Shown here one piece after another: positions 36,700 to 45,529 of a stretch of 64,000 bases of DNA; the first letter of the stretch is position 1; each line of letters opens with the position of its first letter. Source of the DNA: Anabaena minutissima FACHB-250 (lineage in GTDB: Bacteria; Cyanobacteriota; Cyanobacteriia; Cyanobacteriales; Nostocaceae). The DNA lies in assembly GCF_014697125.1 (NCBI RefSeq), contig NZ_JACJRG010000033.1, forward strand, positions 1 to 64,000, read 5' to 3'. A program made the position numbers and the translations under genes. The notes beneath the pieces were generated by a model. That model made no database searches and had not been told where the DNA came from. It saw only the letters and a list, made by a program, of their open reading frames with translations.

Positions 36700-36716
36700 G
36701 TAACCCTAGGGGTTAC
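36700..36716. promoter_or_regulatory. Perfect palindrome GTAACCC-TAG-GGGTTAC, probable HigA operator
   Basis: A 17-base perfect inverted repeat, GTAACCCTAGGGGTTAC, lies about 8 bases after a TATAAT -10 element (36686-36691) and just before the GTG start of higB at 36724. It therefore covers the expected transcription start, the usual place for autoregulation by an antitoxin of the XRE type. Confidence 0.7.
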
Positions 36717-36723
36717 AATATCT

Positions 36724-37005
36724 GTGACTATTAAAACTTTTAAACATAAGGGTATTAAAAAACTTTTTGAAGATGATAACAGGAGTGGAGTTCAGCCAGC
36801 ACACGCAGAAAAGCTTCTAGATATACTTGACACGCTTGACGCTGCCACCGAAATCAAAGATATGCAATACCCCGGTTCTGGACTACACCAACTAAAAGGT
36901 GATAGAAAAGGGGAGTGGTCTGTTACTGTCACCAAAAACTGGCGTATAACTTTCACATTTGAAGAGGGTGATGCTTACGACGTAAACTACGAAGACTATC
37001 ATTAG
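36724..37005 (+). CDS. higB: HigB/RelE-type toxin
   Basis: Type II toxin of the RelE/HigB ribosome-dependent mRNase family. From GTG 36724 it has 93 residues. A longer frame from TTG 36691 would run through the operator palindrome and is unlikely. Family features: TFKHKGIKKLFEDDN at the N terminus, then HAEKLLDILDTLDAA, YPGSGLHQLKGDRKGEWSV, and NWRITFTFEEGDAYDVNYED with the conserved Arg. The gene comes first and the antitoxin second, the HigBA order. The stop lies 13 bases before the higA start, and AGGAG for higA overlaps the higB stop. Confidence 0.88.
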   Translation: MTIKTFKHKGIKKLFEDDNRSGVQPAHAEKLLDILDTLDAATEIKDMQYPGSGLHQLKGDRKGEWSVTVTKNWRITFTFEEGDAYDVNYEDYH

Positions 37006-37018
37006 GAGACTGAAGCCG

Positions 37019-37318
37019 ATGATCACCAAAAGAAAACCCAGACACCCCGGTGGCTTAATCAAGCGTCAGTATCTTGAGCCACTTAATATCACAATTACTG
37101 ATTTTGCTGACATCATTGGTGTATCCCGTAAAACAATGTCTGAGATAGTGAACGAACGAGCAAGCATCACACCTGACATGGCTCTGCGTTTATCTACTGC
37201 TTTGCAAACAACTCCTGAGCTATGGCTCAACTTGCAACAAAAATATGATCTTTGGTGTGCGGCTAATGAGTCAGAATCCTGGAAAGAAGTTACACCAATA
37301 AATTTACAAGCTTGCTAA
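37019..37318 (+). CDS. higA: HigA-type antitoxin, XRE helix-turn-helix
   Basis: A 99-residue antitoxin of the HigA/VapI family that should neutralise HigB and repress the operon. It has the family start RHPGGLIKRQYLEPLNIT, the helix-turn-helix TDFADIIGVSRKTMSEIVNE (about 31-52) and the closing SITPDMALRLSTALQTTPEL WLNLQ region. A good AGGAG lies about 12 bases upstream of the ATG. It pairs with the preceding toxin and probably binds the palindrome at 36700-36716. Confidence 0.9.
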   Translation: MITKRKPRHPGGLIKRQYLEPLNITITDFADIIGVSRKTMSEIVNERASITPDMALRLSTALQTTPELWLNLQQKYDLWCAANESESWKEVTPINLQAC

Positions 37319-37698
37319 AAACTTTCAGTTCGCGCGCCGAGGACGTAACAAGACTACTTTGGCTGCTGAACTTCCGCCACTTCCTTTAACGATGATCATT
37401 TCCATTCAAAGCTTTTTGGGTATTTTGCCTGATTGACAAAATATACTTTTTCTTAACAAGGTAGTAGGGGTTTAAATCCCCGGCTTCTATCAAGCCGTAA
37501 GTGTTGTGGCGGGGTGTAAATCCCCGTTACAACACGGAAAAAGCGAATTGCGAATTGCGAATTGCGAATTGCGAATTGGTTTAAAGTGTCTTGTCATTTA
37601 CCAACTCAGCACTTTTCATTCAGCACTGACTAAACGCCGCGCTACCGCTAACAGTACTCAGCAATATGACTGGTAAACAGATCAATTAAATATCACAA
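37319..37698. repeat. Intergenic region with several repeat types
   Basis: About 380 bases separate higA and the cax gene. A TAAATCCCCGG / GGGGTGTAAATCCCCG hairpin module lies at about 37466-37535. Five copies of the heptamer GCGAATT follow at 37543-37578, and then a short AACGCCGCGCTACCGC module. The first 120 bases contain a GC-richer stretch with no supported gene. Confidence 0.7.
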
Positions 37699-38787
37699 AT
37701 GTCAGCTAAAAACATTCTTTTTCTCGTTCTCTTACTTTTTAGTCCCATTTCCTTGGCGGCGCATTTCCTCGAATGGGGAGACTTGCTAGTTTTTATCACC
37801 GCAGGTTTAGCAATTCTGCCCCTGGCAGCTTGGATGGGTACAGCTACAGAAGAAATTGCAGTAGTGGTAGGGCCAAGCTTGGGGGGGCTGTTAAACGCCA
37901 CGTTTGGCAATGCTACCGAACTGATTATTGCGTTAGTGGCTTTGAATGCTGGGCTAGTTAATGTTGTCAAAGCCAGTATTACCGGCTCAATTATCAGTAA
38001 CTTACTACTGGTAATGGGTTTCTCGATGCTTTTGGGTGGACTACGACACAAAGAACAGACATTCCAACCAATTGTGGCGCGGGTAAATGCTTCTTCGATG
38101 AATTTGGCCGTAATTGCCATGTTGCTACCCACAGCAATGAACTACACTGCTAAAGGCATTAGCGAACCAGTCCTGCAAAATCTCTCTTTGGCGGTGGCTG
38201 TGGTGTTGATTTTAGTTTACGCCCTCACCCTACTATTTTCCATGAAAACCCACGCCTATTTATATGATGTTGGTGTGGTAGAAACTGAAATTGAGGAAAC
38301 CCATACTAAACCAAATATTTGGTTGTGGAGTGGGGTGTTGTTAGTATGTACCCTGTTGGTAGCGTTAGAGTCGGAGTTATTGGTTGATACCTTAGAGGTG
38401 GCGACTTCCCAGCTAGGTTTGACAGCACTGTTTACAGGGGTGATATTAGTTCCCATCGTGGGTAATGCAGCAGAACACGCCACAGCTGTCACCGTAGCCA
38501 TGAAAGATAAAATGGATCTTTCTGTATCAGTGGCTGTGGGTTCTAGTATGCAAATTGCCCTATTTGTCGCCCCTGTATTAGTAATTGCCGGGTGGATACT
38601 AGGTCAGCCAATGGATTTAGATTTTCAACCCTTTGAATTAGTGGCTGTGGTTGTATCGGTGTTAATTGCTAATAGTATTAGTTCTGATGGTAAGTCTAAT
38701 TGGTTGGAGGGGACTTTGTTATTAGCTGCTTACACTGTACTGGGATTCGCTTTTTACTTTCACCCAGCAATTGAGGGTCTTGGGTAG
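37699..38787 (+). CDS. cax: Calcium/proton antiporter (CAX family)
   Basis: A Ca2+/H+ exchanger of the inner or thylakoid membrane, 362 residues, with about ten or eleven TM helices. It shows the two alpha-repeat signatures of CAX proteins. The first is NATFGNATELIIALVALNAG with the essential Glu, followed by SITGSIISNLLLVMG. The second is IVGNAAEHATAVTVAMKDKM, followed by VAVGSSMQIALFVAPVLV. Homologues in cyanobacteria contribute to salt and alkaline tolerance. It stands alone and is followed by a strong terminator. Confidence 0.92.
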   Translation: MSAKNILFLVLLLFSPISLAAHFLEWGDLLVFITAGLAILPLAAWMGTATEEIAVVVGPSLGGLLNATFGNATELIIALVALNAGLVNVVKASITGSIISNLLLVMGFSMLLGGLRHKEQTFQPIVARVNASSMNLAVIAMLLPTAMNYTAKGISEPVLQNLSLAVAVVLILVYALTLLFSMKTHAYLYDVGVVETEIEETHTKPNIWLWSGVLLVCTLLVALESELLVDTLEVATSQLGLTALFTGVILVPIVGNAAEHATAVTVAMKDKMDLSVSVAVGSSMQIALFVAPVLVIAGWILGQPMDLDFQPFELVAVVVSVLIANSISSDGKSNWLEGTLLLAAYTVLGFAFYFHPAIEGLG

Positions 38788-38814
38788 TATTTCTCACAGT
38801 TGAATATTTCTTCA

Positions 38815-38847
38815 AATCCCCGACTTTTTGAAGAAGTCGGGGATTTT
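38815..38847 (+). terminator. Rho-independent terminator after cax
   Basis: A perfect 12-bp stem, AATCCCCGACTT (38815-38826) with AAGTCGGGGATT (38834-38845), and a TTTT tract on the plus strand, 28 bases after the cax stop. Confidence 0.8.
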
Positions 38848-39355
38848 GCGTCTAATTTAGTGAATTGAATTTCAGGCATTTGCCTACGCTGGGTGGTTAC
38901 GCCATCACTTTTTATTTTTAGTAGTAATTTTGACATTTTTTAGACTTATTAAAACTAATTATTACAACACTGATTCCATAAGTAATTTATAACTCTCAAA
39001 TCTAAAAAATACACATATAGATATACCGCTTAAGGTGGAATAATTTCTTTGGCATCTAGAGTTTATTATTCTTGTCAAGTTTATTAGCAAATAAATTACA
39101 AAATGCTGCATATAGGCAATTTGGCAGTTAACCAACTGATTAACTGCTGTCATTTACGGTATCAAAAAATCACTTGGAGGAATTAAAACTCTGCTACCAG
39201 GAAAAAATCTCCAACTCAAAAGTAATCAGGACATGATGTTGGCAACTTTAACTCATTGATTTTTAATTTTCTACAATTGCTCAAAATTTAACTCATTAGA
39301 TTTAAGTAAGCACTATTCCGGAATTAATGATTTTTTTCTGTCAAAGGAAATATGG
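38848..39355. other. AT-rich intergenic region upstream of the peptidoglycan-binding gene
   Basis: About 500 bases without a supported gene. A minus-strand frame (38962-39153) is open but has no start context or family resemblance. The sequence near 39176 (TTGGAGGAATTAAAACTC) looks like a ribosome-binding site without a following ORF of note. Confidence 0.4.
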
Positions 39356-39976
39356 GTGATAGTGACATCAATTACCATGAATGATATTGTCTTGCTGGTG
39401 ACGGGTGTATTAGCAATCAAGCAAACTCCTCCGTCGATTGTACCCAAGCAGCCTGTAATTCAGCTTGACAATGGCGTGAAAAAAACAACATATGTTGAGC
39501 CATATCAGTTAGTGTCATCTGCAAAAATCACGCCGCCTGAATTCGTGCCGCCAAGTGAAAGTTCCTCAAATATTAAATTAGCTTTCAATCCTGAAAATCA
39601 ACAATCTTCGATTAAAAAAACAGATTTAATCAAGGATGCTTATAGTGTAGATGAGTTCCGAAATTTTCAGGCTGTGAGGGTAAAAGTTCCGCGTCAACCA
39701 CGTATTATAGCCCAACAAATCCGTAATGAAATTATTATTGCTAGACGCTCTCAAAGGTCTATCAGAAATGTACCAAATCTACGTTTTGGTAATTCAGGTA
39801 GTGCAGTGAGAGTCTTGCAAAGATTATTAGTTGCCAATGGCTATAATCTTCCCGTTGATGGAGTTTATGGGGCTTTAACAGAAAGTGCTGTTAAAGCCTT
39901 TCAAGTACAGCGTAATCTCCAAGTAGATGGCGTAGTCGGGTCAAATACTTGGAGGTCGTTGACGGTATATCGATAA
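39356..39976 (+). CDS. Peptidoglycan-binding domain protein
   Basis: A 206-residue protein with a C-terminal PG_binding_1 domain (about 142-203). The sequence LRFGNSGSAVRVLQRLLVAN is followed by GYNLPVDGVYGALTESAVKA and VDGVVGSNTWRSL, the three-helix pattern of that family. The N-terminal two thirds (about 20-135) is probably disordered and rich in Pro, Ser and Lys. The GTG start at 39356 gives a weak hydrophobic N terminus (MNDIVLLVTGVLAI) that may act as an export signal. An ATG at 39377 is an alternative start. It probably binds murein in the periplasm. Confidence 0.8.
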   Translation: MIVTSITMNDIVLLVTGVLAIKQTPPSIVPKQPVIQLDNGVKKTTYVEPYQLVSSAKITPPEFVPPSESSSNIKLAFNPENQQSSIKKTDLIKDAYSVDEFRNFQAVRVKVPRQPRIIAQQIRNEIIIARRSQRSIRNVPNLRFGNSGSAVRVLQRLLVANGYNLPVDGVYGALTESAVKAFQVQRNLQVDGVVGSNTWRSLTVYR

Positions 39977-40040
39977 TAATTCGTAATTCGTAATTTGTAA
40001 TTAAAAATTACAATTACGAATTAGAAATTGTTATCGATAC
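39968..40040. terminator. Long imperfect hairpin between convergent genes
   Basis: TATCGATAATAATTCGTAA on the left pairs with the right arm, which contains TTACGAATTAGAAATTG and TTATCGATA. It includes repeat units AATTCGTAATT and spans the ends of the peptidoglycan-binding gene and susA. The centre is TTGTAATTAAAAATTACAA. It may terminate both transcripts. Confidence 0.55.
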
Positions 40041-42451
40041 TTATGCTGTTCTAGGAGTGCTTGCGCCCTGGGTTTGTAAATTAAATAGAATAAAGACTCA
40101 AGGTAGCGCAACAAGTCCTCACGTTTTTCTTTGGATGTAAAGTTCCAGAAACCATAAATTCTGGCTAATGACAACAGTTTAGTGGTATGAATCTTCCAAG
40201 TATAGGTACTGTATACTCGGTCAATTGCTTGTTGAGAAACCACACTCCAATATTGGGGATTTTCTTGACATTTAGTGACAAATTCTAGAATCTTTTGGGC
40301 TGTTTCTTCTAAATGCGTAGGGTTGATGTAAAATCCATTGACTTTATTTTGAATGATTTCTAATGGCCCACCAAATTGGGTTGCGAACGTTGGTAATCCT
40401 GAAATCATCGCCTCCAGAATTGTCAAACCAAAAGCTTCAAATAAAGCTGGTTGGACGAAAATGCCTTCGTGGTCAGCAATGACTCGATACACTTCCCCAG
40501 AATCAGTTTTTGATAGGCGCACACCCAGCCAGCGAATCTTACCATGCAGATTGTACTCGTCAATAATGTGATAAAGTTTGACGATTTCATCCCGTTCTTC
40601 ATTGTCGTCTGATTCTTCCACCCGCAACTTACCGGCGATCAAAATTAAGTTGCAATGTTCTTGCAGTTCTTTACTTTTACCAAAGCATTCTGCTAAACCA
40701 GTCATGTTTTTAATCCGATCTAGACGCGCCATTGAGAAGATAGGACGCTTATGAGGATCGTCGAGTTTACCGAAGATTTGGCTAGGGTCTTCTAAAGTAA
40801 ATAGCATTTCGTCAATGCGTAAGCGATCGCTTTCTACTCTATCTTCAAAACGTGTATAGGGAAAATAGGCGTTTTCATTTACCCCAGGCGGTACGACGTT
40901 AAACTTGGGACTAAATAATTCAATGCCGTTCACCACATGGTACAACTCAGGCATGGTGAAGCATTTGTAAGATTCATACTGCCCTACACTATCTGCTTTG
41001 CCGATAATTTCTTGGTAGGTGCTGCTGATGACGAAATTGGCTGCATTCATCGCAATCAAATCAGCAGTGAATTGCAAAGAGAAATGATATTTATCTTCTA
41101 AATCTTGCCAATACAAGTTACTAAACAAGTATTTGGATTTTTCTAAAGCGTGGGCGATATTACATTGAGTCACTTTCATCCGTCGCGCTAACAAGAACGC
41201 CACTAAGTTCCCATCGGTATAGTTACCCACCATTAAATCTGGTCTACCTTGAAATTCTGCCAGCAGTTCCCGTTCTGCGTCAATGGCGAAGGTTTCTAGA
41301 TAAGGCCAAAACTCAAATCGGGAAATCCAGTTTTGCGTCATATTGGGGTTAAATTCCCGCAGAGGGACACGCAAAATCCAGGCATTTTCTGTACCGTGAA
41401 CTTTTTCGAGGCGTTGGTTGCAAAGAGTCCCATCACTGTTGGGAATGAGGCGACTCAGAATTATCACCTTGGGTTGGACATTTAACCCCTCCAAGCCGGC
41501 GAGTACAGCATCTTCTTGTAGTTGCTTTTCTAAATTTTTGGCTTGGTCGAGGACGTACACCACCTGACCACCAGTATCAGGACGACCTAAAACCCCCTCT
41601 TGTCCAAACCAACCATGTGCTGACACCAGGACGATTCTAAAAATCATCGGGACACGAGAGATGAAGGCTTCGAGAGTTTGGGGGTTGGGTGAGTCGATTA
41701 ATTCATCCAGAATGTCTAAGGTATCTCGCACACGAGAGGCTGTATTACCCCAACCTGGTTCAAAACCCATCGTTTGCAATTGCAACCGCAATTGTTCATA
41801 GGGTTCATCGTTGGGTCTATCACTCACAAAGTTGATAGCTTTTTTAACTTGATCTGAAAGCTGCTGTTGTGATTGAATGCGATCGTTAATTAATAACTGG
41901 ACACCGTTGTAATGATGTAGGCGGAGGAAGTTAAATAAGCTTTCTAGCCATTGTTTGGGGTCTTGAAAGAGTTGGCTAGATAGGTAACGGTTGAGGAACT
42001 CTACACCCTTACCAATATTTTTGGGGTCACGGATGACTGGGGTGTAGTCGTAAAAAGGGCCAAAGTCTAACTCTAGCAGATCACCATCTTGGGGATGAAA
42101 TTTATTGACGAAGCGATCGCGCAAATCTAATAATTCCTGTACCGTCATCGACTCAACATCTAAGTCTGCTGTCAGGCGATAAACTTCTTGACTAGCAATC
42201 TTGGAACGAATGATAAAACATAGATTTGAGTCTTCTTGAATAATCTCTTGGGTATAGTAAATTAATTTTCCTAAGTGAGAAGAAGTATAAAACGTCTCTG
42301 GCTTCTCAAATTTGGTGCAGTATTCACTATATTCATTCAAGATGTCATTCCGCAGTAAATAATTCTGCTCTTTTTGGCGTAATTGACTAACAAAGCCCCG
42401 CAAATCACTTTTTTCTTCACTATCCAGGATCGTCTGAATCAATTCTGACAT
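40031..42451 (-). CDS. susA: Sucrose synthase
   Basis: A cytosolic GT4 enzyme that reversibly converts sucrose plus (U/A)DP to NDP-glucose and fructose. In heterocystous cyanobacteria it feeds sucrose carbon into glycogen and is linked to nitrogen fixation. Length 806 is the Anabaena SusA size. Visible features: N-terminal regulatory region (1-270), GWFGQEGVLGRPDTGGQVVY (sucrose-synthase glycosyltransferase start), NYTDGNLVAFLLAR, AHALEKSKYLFSNLYW and the retaining GT-B motif FEAFGLTILEAMISGLP. It is monocistronic. The 496-base upstream region holds no clear regulatory site that I could name. Confidence 0.97.
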   Translation of the reverse strand: MSELIQTILDSEEKSDLRGFVSQLRQKEQNYLLRNDILNEYSEYCTKFEKPETFYTSSHLGKLIYYTQEIIQEDSNLCFIIRSKIASQEVYRLTADLDVESMTVQELLDLRDRFVNKFHPQDGDLLELDFGPFYDYTPVIRDPKNIGKGVEFLNRYLSSQLFQDPKQWLESLFNFLRLHHYNGVQLLINDRIQSQQQLSDQVKKAINFVSDRPNDEPYEQLRLQLQTMGFEPGWGNTASRVRDTLDILDELIDSPNPQTLEAFISRVPMIFRIVLVSAHGWFGQEGVLGRPDTGGQVVYVLDQAKNLEKQLQEDAVLAGLEGLNVQPKVIILSRLIPNSDGTLCNQRLEKVHGTENAWILRVPLREFNPNMTQNWISRFEFWPYLETFAIDAERELLAEFQGRPDLMVGNYTDGNLVAFLLARRMKVTQCNIAHALEKSKYLFSNLYWQDLEDKYHFSLQFTADLIAMNAANFVISSTYQEIIGKADSVGQYESYKCFTMPELYHVVNGIELFSPKFNVVPPGVNENAYFPYTRFEDRVESDRLRIDEMLFTLEDPSQIFGKLDDPHKRPIFSMARLDRIKNMTGLAECFGKSKELQEHCNLILIAGKLRVEESDDNEERDEIVKLYHIIDEYNLHGKIRWLGVRLSKTDSGEVYRVIADHEGIFVQPALFEAFGLTILEAMISGLPTFATQFGGPLEIIQNKVNGFYINPTHLEETAQKILEFVTKCQENPQYWSVVSQQAIDRVYSTYTWKIHTTKLLSLARIYGFWNFTSKEKREDLLRYLESLFYLIYKPRAQALLEQHKYR

Positions 42452-42947
42452 AGTATGTCAACTCCTAAAGATGATTTTGCATTCTAGGGTAGCGTAAACT
42501 TAAACCCTATAATTTAGACACGTAAACACTTAAATAAACACAGATAAATTAATCTAACTGTATTTTTTGTACGTATTAAATCGTGCTATTCTTTACCCAA
42601 AATAAATAAAAATCAGTATTTTTCTGTCTAACTAAAGATAGATCATATTTAAATTATTGGTATATTTTCTATTTTTAAGAAATTATGTGGCGATTCTACG
42701 TGATTTGTGAAAATTGCGAAGCCTCATAAACCCATTTGCTTCCAGAAGCCAGAAGTATAAATTTTTGCTGTTCTGAAAGATATGCTTTATACTAACATCT
42801 TGCACCAGTTTATTGATAATCGTGCAAGATACCAGTAACTCTCCGTTCATTTTGTTTTGAATGATCGCTAAATATTTAAAGAAGCCTTAGTTACAAGAAC
42901 CAAGACTTCAGATAAAGTTATTAAATTTACAAGCAGAACTCAACTTT
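42452..42947. other. AT-rich upstream region of susA
   Basis: About 500 bases of AT-rich DNA between susA and the 79-residue minus-strand gene. It should contain the susA promoter and the 3' end of the Hlip operon. I looked for a GTA-N8-TAC NtcA site and did not find a convincing one. No gene is supported. Confidence 0.4.
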
Positions 42948-43187
42948 TTACCCCAAATTGCTGAAAAAAGTTGCCCACAGAGTTCCTGTTACTCCCACCG
43001 CAATTAAAATGTTGGTGAAAAATCTGCCTAATTCAGTGTCTTCTCCCAGTCCTTTATCATCTTGACCTGCACTGAAAAATAATGACCAAGCTTGGTTAGC
43101 ATTGATAGTTTCAAAGTTGTTGAAATCAGGTCTAAATACAACAGTTCCAATTAAATCTTTCGTCGGAAAATCAAAGTCAGTTTTCAT
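42948..43187 (-). CDS. Small single-TM protein following the Hlip gene
   Basis: A 79-residue protein with a charged N-terminal part (residues 1-53, DFDFPTKDLIGTVVFRPDFN and SAGQDDKGLGEDTELGRFF). One C-terminal TM helix follows (about 55-76, NILIAVGVTGTLWATFFSNL). No family was recognised. It lies 58 bases after the Hlip gene on the same strand, so it is probably cotranscribed and may work with it in thylakoid membrane photoprotection; this rests only on position. Confidence 0.65.
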   Translation of the reverse strand: MKTDFDFPTKDLIGTVVFRPDFNNFETINANQAWSLFFSAGQDDKGLGEDTELGRFFTNILIAVGVTGTLWATFFSNLG

Positions 43188-43245
43188 TGTTTTATTGCTT
43201 TTTTATTTGTTGAGTGAAATATTCAAAATTAACTTACAAACTTAG

Positions 43246-43458
43246 TTACAGGTTTGTCAGCCATCCAATCAAGCCGTTTCCTGTGATTATTTCTACAGCA
43301 ATAAGTGAGACAAAGCCAATCATCGCCAAGCGTCCATTGAGTTTTTCAGCGTACTCTGTAAAACCTGCTCTTGGGGTTTGATCTACATAAACTTTTGGTT
43401 CAATGGCAAAGTTGTTGAGCTGACCGAGTTCGTTCATTGTGAAGCCTTTGCTTGTCAT
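43246..43458 (-). CDS. High-light-inducible protein (Hlip/Scp, CAB/ELIP family)
   Basis: A 70-residue thylakoid protein of the one-helix CAB/ELIP/HLIP family, which binds chlorophyll and carotenoids and protects photosystem II assembly under stress. The chlorophyll-binding helix reads FTEYAEKLNGRLAMIGFVSL (motif E-x-x-N-G-R-x-A-M, about 34-53). It continues with IAVEIITGNGLIGWLTNL. A start at residue 8 (MNELGQLNN) is an alternative. First gene of a likely two-gene unit. The T-rich stretch before the ATG (TCTTTTTTTTTGCTT on the plus strand, 43460 on) reads as purine-rich on the coding strand. Confidence 0.88.
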   Translation of the reverse strand: MTSKGFTMNELGQLNNFAIEPKVYVDQTPRAGFTEYAEKLNGRLAMIGFVSLIAVEIITGNGLIGWLTNL

Positions 43459-43655
43459 GTCTTTTTTTTTGCTTACTTATGTAACTGAATATAACATTAT
43501 GTAAATATTTTTTACAAGAAGTTGACAAAATAAACTGGTGATGAAAGCCGTACTAAATAGGTTGGGGATACCGTATTATCCAGAAAATCTGAAAATATCT
43601 GGTGATGCGGGGTAACATTCAAACTTAAAGCAGGCAAGATATGAAGTAACCTGTT

Positions 43656-44342
43656 ATGCGTTCACAAATGAAACTCAATAAAGTTGTCCCTTGGGGTAGA
43701 ACTCTAGAAGAGTATAAATTGATGTTTAATCTGTCAGAGGCAGATTTGAACACCAAAATTTTGGGATGTGGCGATGGGCCAGCTAGCTTCAACGCTGAAA
43801 TGACAGAATTAGGATACTCTGTTGTGTCTATTGATCCGATTTATCAGTTTTCTGCGACACAGATTGAGCAGCGTGTGAGAGAAACTTATGAGACAGTCGT
43901 TTCACAGGTAAAGCAAAACGCTCATCGCTATATTTGGAAGAACTTTCATCATGCTGATGAGCTTGGTGAGGCTCGACTCGCCGCCATGAAAAAATTTTTA
44001 TGGGATTATGAGAAGGGGAAAGCTGTAGGGCGTTATTTAGATCAATCTTTACCCAGTTTAGAATTTGCTGATCATCAGTTTGAATTATGTGTCTGTTCTC
44101 ATTTGCTCTTTCTGTATTCGGAACAGTTATCGCTGGATTTACACATGGATTCGATTCATGAACTTCTGCGAATCGCTCCAGAAATTCGGATTTTCCCTTT
44201 GCTTCAGCTTGATGGTGAACCGTCTCCATACCTTGAGCCAGTTATTCAGGAGCTATCTAGCAAAGGTTTTAAAGTGCAGGTGAAACCTGTTGCTTATGAA
44301 TTTCAGAAAGATGGGAATCAAATGTTGCAAATCAATTGGTAA
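43656..44342 (+). CDS. SAM-dependent methyltransferase-like protein
   Basis: A 228-residue soluble protein with a class I methyltransferase start. Motif I is ILGCGDGPASFNAEM (about 35-49), and an acidic residue follows strand 2 (VVSIDPIYQ). Further on are LEFADHQFELCVCSHLLFLY, fitting motif IV, and a C-terminal beta hairpin. The substrate is unknown. Downstream members of this subfamily often lack experimental data. It lies 29 bases before the XdhC gene, so the two may be cotranscribed. Confidence 0.75.
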   Translation: MRSQMKLNKVVPWGRTLEEYKLMFNLSEADLNTKILGCGDGPASFNAEMTELGYSVVSIDPIYQFSATQIEQRVRETYETVVSQVKQNAHRYIWKNFHHADELGEARLAAMKKFLWDYEKGKAVGRYLDQSLPSLEFADHQFELCVCSHLLFLYSEQLSLDLHMDSIHELLRIAPEIRIFPLLQLDGEPSPYLEPVIQELSSKGFKVQVKPVAYEFQKDGNQMLQINW

Positions 44343-44371
44343 GTTGTCAATAACAAAACAATCAGGTTCTC

Positions 44372-45328
44372 ATGATTGAGTTTTACCAACAACTAGCGGC
44401 GGCTTTAAAACAAGGTGCTGTAGTTTTAGCCACAGTCACTAATACCAAAGGTTCTGTTCCCAGAGAAGTAGGTGCAAAAATGCTGATCTGCGCCGACGGG
44501 AAAACTTACGGTACAATTGGCGGCGGTGCGGGAGAAGCTAAAGTTTATCAACAAGCTTTGCAAGTATTACAAACTAGTGAAAAGCAATTGGTAGAAATTG
44601 ATTTATCAGGCGCACCGCACCGAGAAATTCAAGGTGTTTGTGGTGGCACAATGTTGGTATGGTTGGAGTTATGGTCAGGTGATGCTAGTTTAAGCTTAGT
44701 GAATGAGATTATCGATAAACTTACATCTGGTCAACCAGGGGCAATTATTACACCTTTAAATATCAATGCCGAACCCTACTTAGAAACAGCAAATGTCCCC
44801 GAATTACCGCAACTAAAAAATCATACTTTAATTGAACCTTTACTACCACCACCGACTCTATTAATTATTGGTGCAGGACATATTGCTATTCCCCTAGTTA
44901 AGATTGCTAAGATAGCAGGGTTTAAAATTATAATACAAGACGATCGCCTAGATTTTGCTACCCCAGAAAGATTTCCCGATGCCTCGTTAGTCTTAGCACA
45001 ACCTATTAGCTCAATTTTGCAAAATATTCAGCAAATTTCTAATTTATATATTGCTTTAGTGACTAGAGGTTACTTACAAGATATATCAGCTTTAGAAATA
45101 TTAAAGCATTGTCATGCACAATATATTGGCATGGTTGGTAGTAAAAAACGCGTTGATACTGTTTATAAAATGTTGCAAGCTCAGGGTAATTTGCCCCGGA
45201 TATATGCACCCATCGGTTTAGATATTGGGGCTTTAACCCCAGAAGAAATTGCAGTTAGCATCTGTGCAGAATTAATTAAAGTGCGTCGGGGTGGAACTGG
45301 GCGATCGCTATCAGAAAATATAATCTAG
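44372..45328 (+). CDS. XdhC/CoxI family protein (molybdoenzyme maturation)
   Basis: A 318-residue protein of the XdhC/CoxI family. XdhC binds molybdenum cofactor, promotes its sulfuration and inserts it into xanthine dehydrogenase or related molybdoenzymes. The N-terminal part has VTNTKGSVPREVGAKMLI, GTIGGGAGEAKV and GVCGGTMLVWLE. The C-terminal Rossmann half has LLIIGAGHIAIPLVKIA and MVGSKKRVDTVYKML. No molybdoenzyme structural gene is in the window. A MobA/MocA-like gene occurs 5.4 kb downstream beyond a large kinase gene, an arrangement that fits molybdenum hydroxylase maturation. Confidence 0.88.
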   Translation: MIEFYQQLAAALKQGAVVLATVTNTKGSVPREVGAKMLICADGKTYGTIGGGAGEAKVYQQALQVLQTSEKQLVEIDLSGAPHREIQGVCGGTMLVWLELWSGDASLSLVNEIIDKLTSGQPGAIITPLNINAEPYLETANVPELPQLKNHTLIEPLLPPPTLLIIGAGHIAIPLVKIAKIAGFKIIIQDDRLDFATPERFPDASLVLAQPISSILQNIQQISNLYIALVTRGYLQDISALEILKHCHAQYIGMVGSKKRVDTVYKMLQAQGNLPRIYAPIGLDIGALTPEEIAVSICAELIKVRRGGTGRSLSENII

Positions 45329-45529
45329 GGTTTCCTGCTCTCATGAGGTATATCCTTGCTGAGTATACGCTGTGAATAATAGTGTTGTTAATAAAGCCTT
45401 CCAGTTTGGAGATATCGAAAAATACTCGAACTTTTCTTTAAATAAAAACCTCAGTCTTAAGAAAGATCCTGATTAGGGCGTAATTCGGATTAAATAAGAA
45501 AAACCGTGTATGCCTACGGATGAATCTAA

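Noticed and set aside
37330..37410. Possible 24-codon minus-strand ORF after higA
   Set aside because: Start context is poor and no homologue is known; it is too short to support.
42452..42947. NtcA-binding site upstream of susA
   Set aside because: No convincing GTA-N8-TAC was found in the interval.
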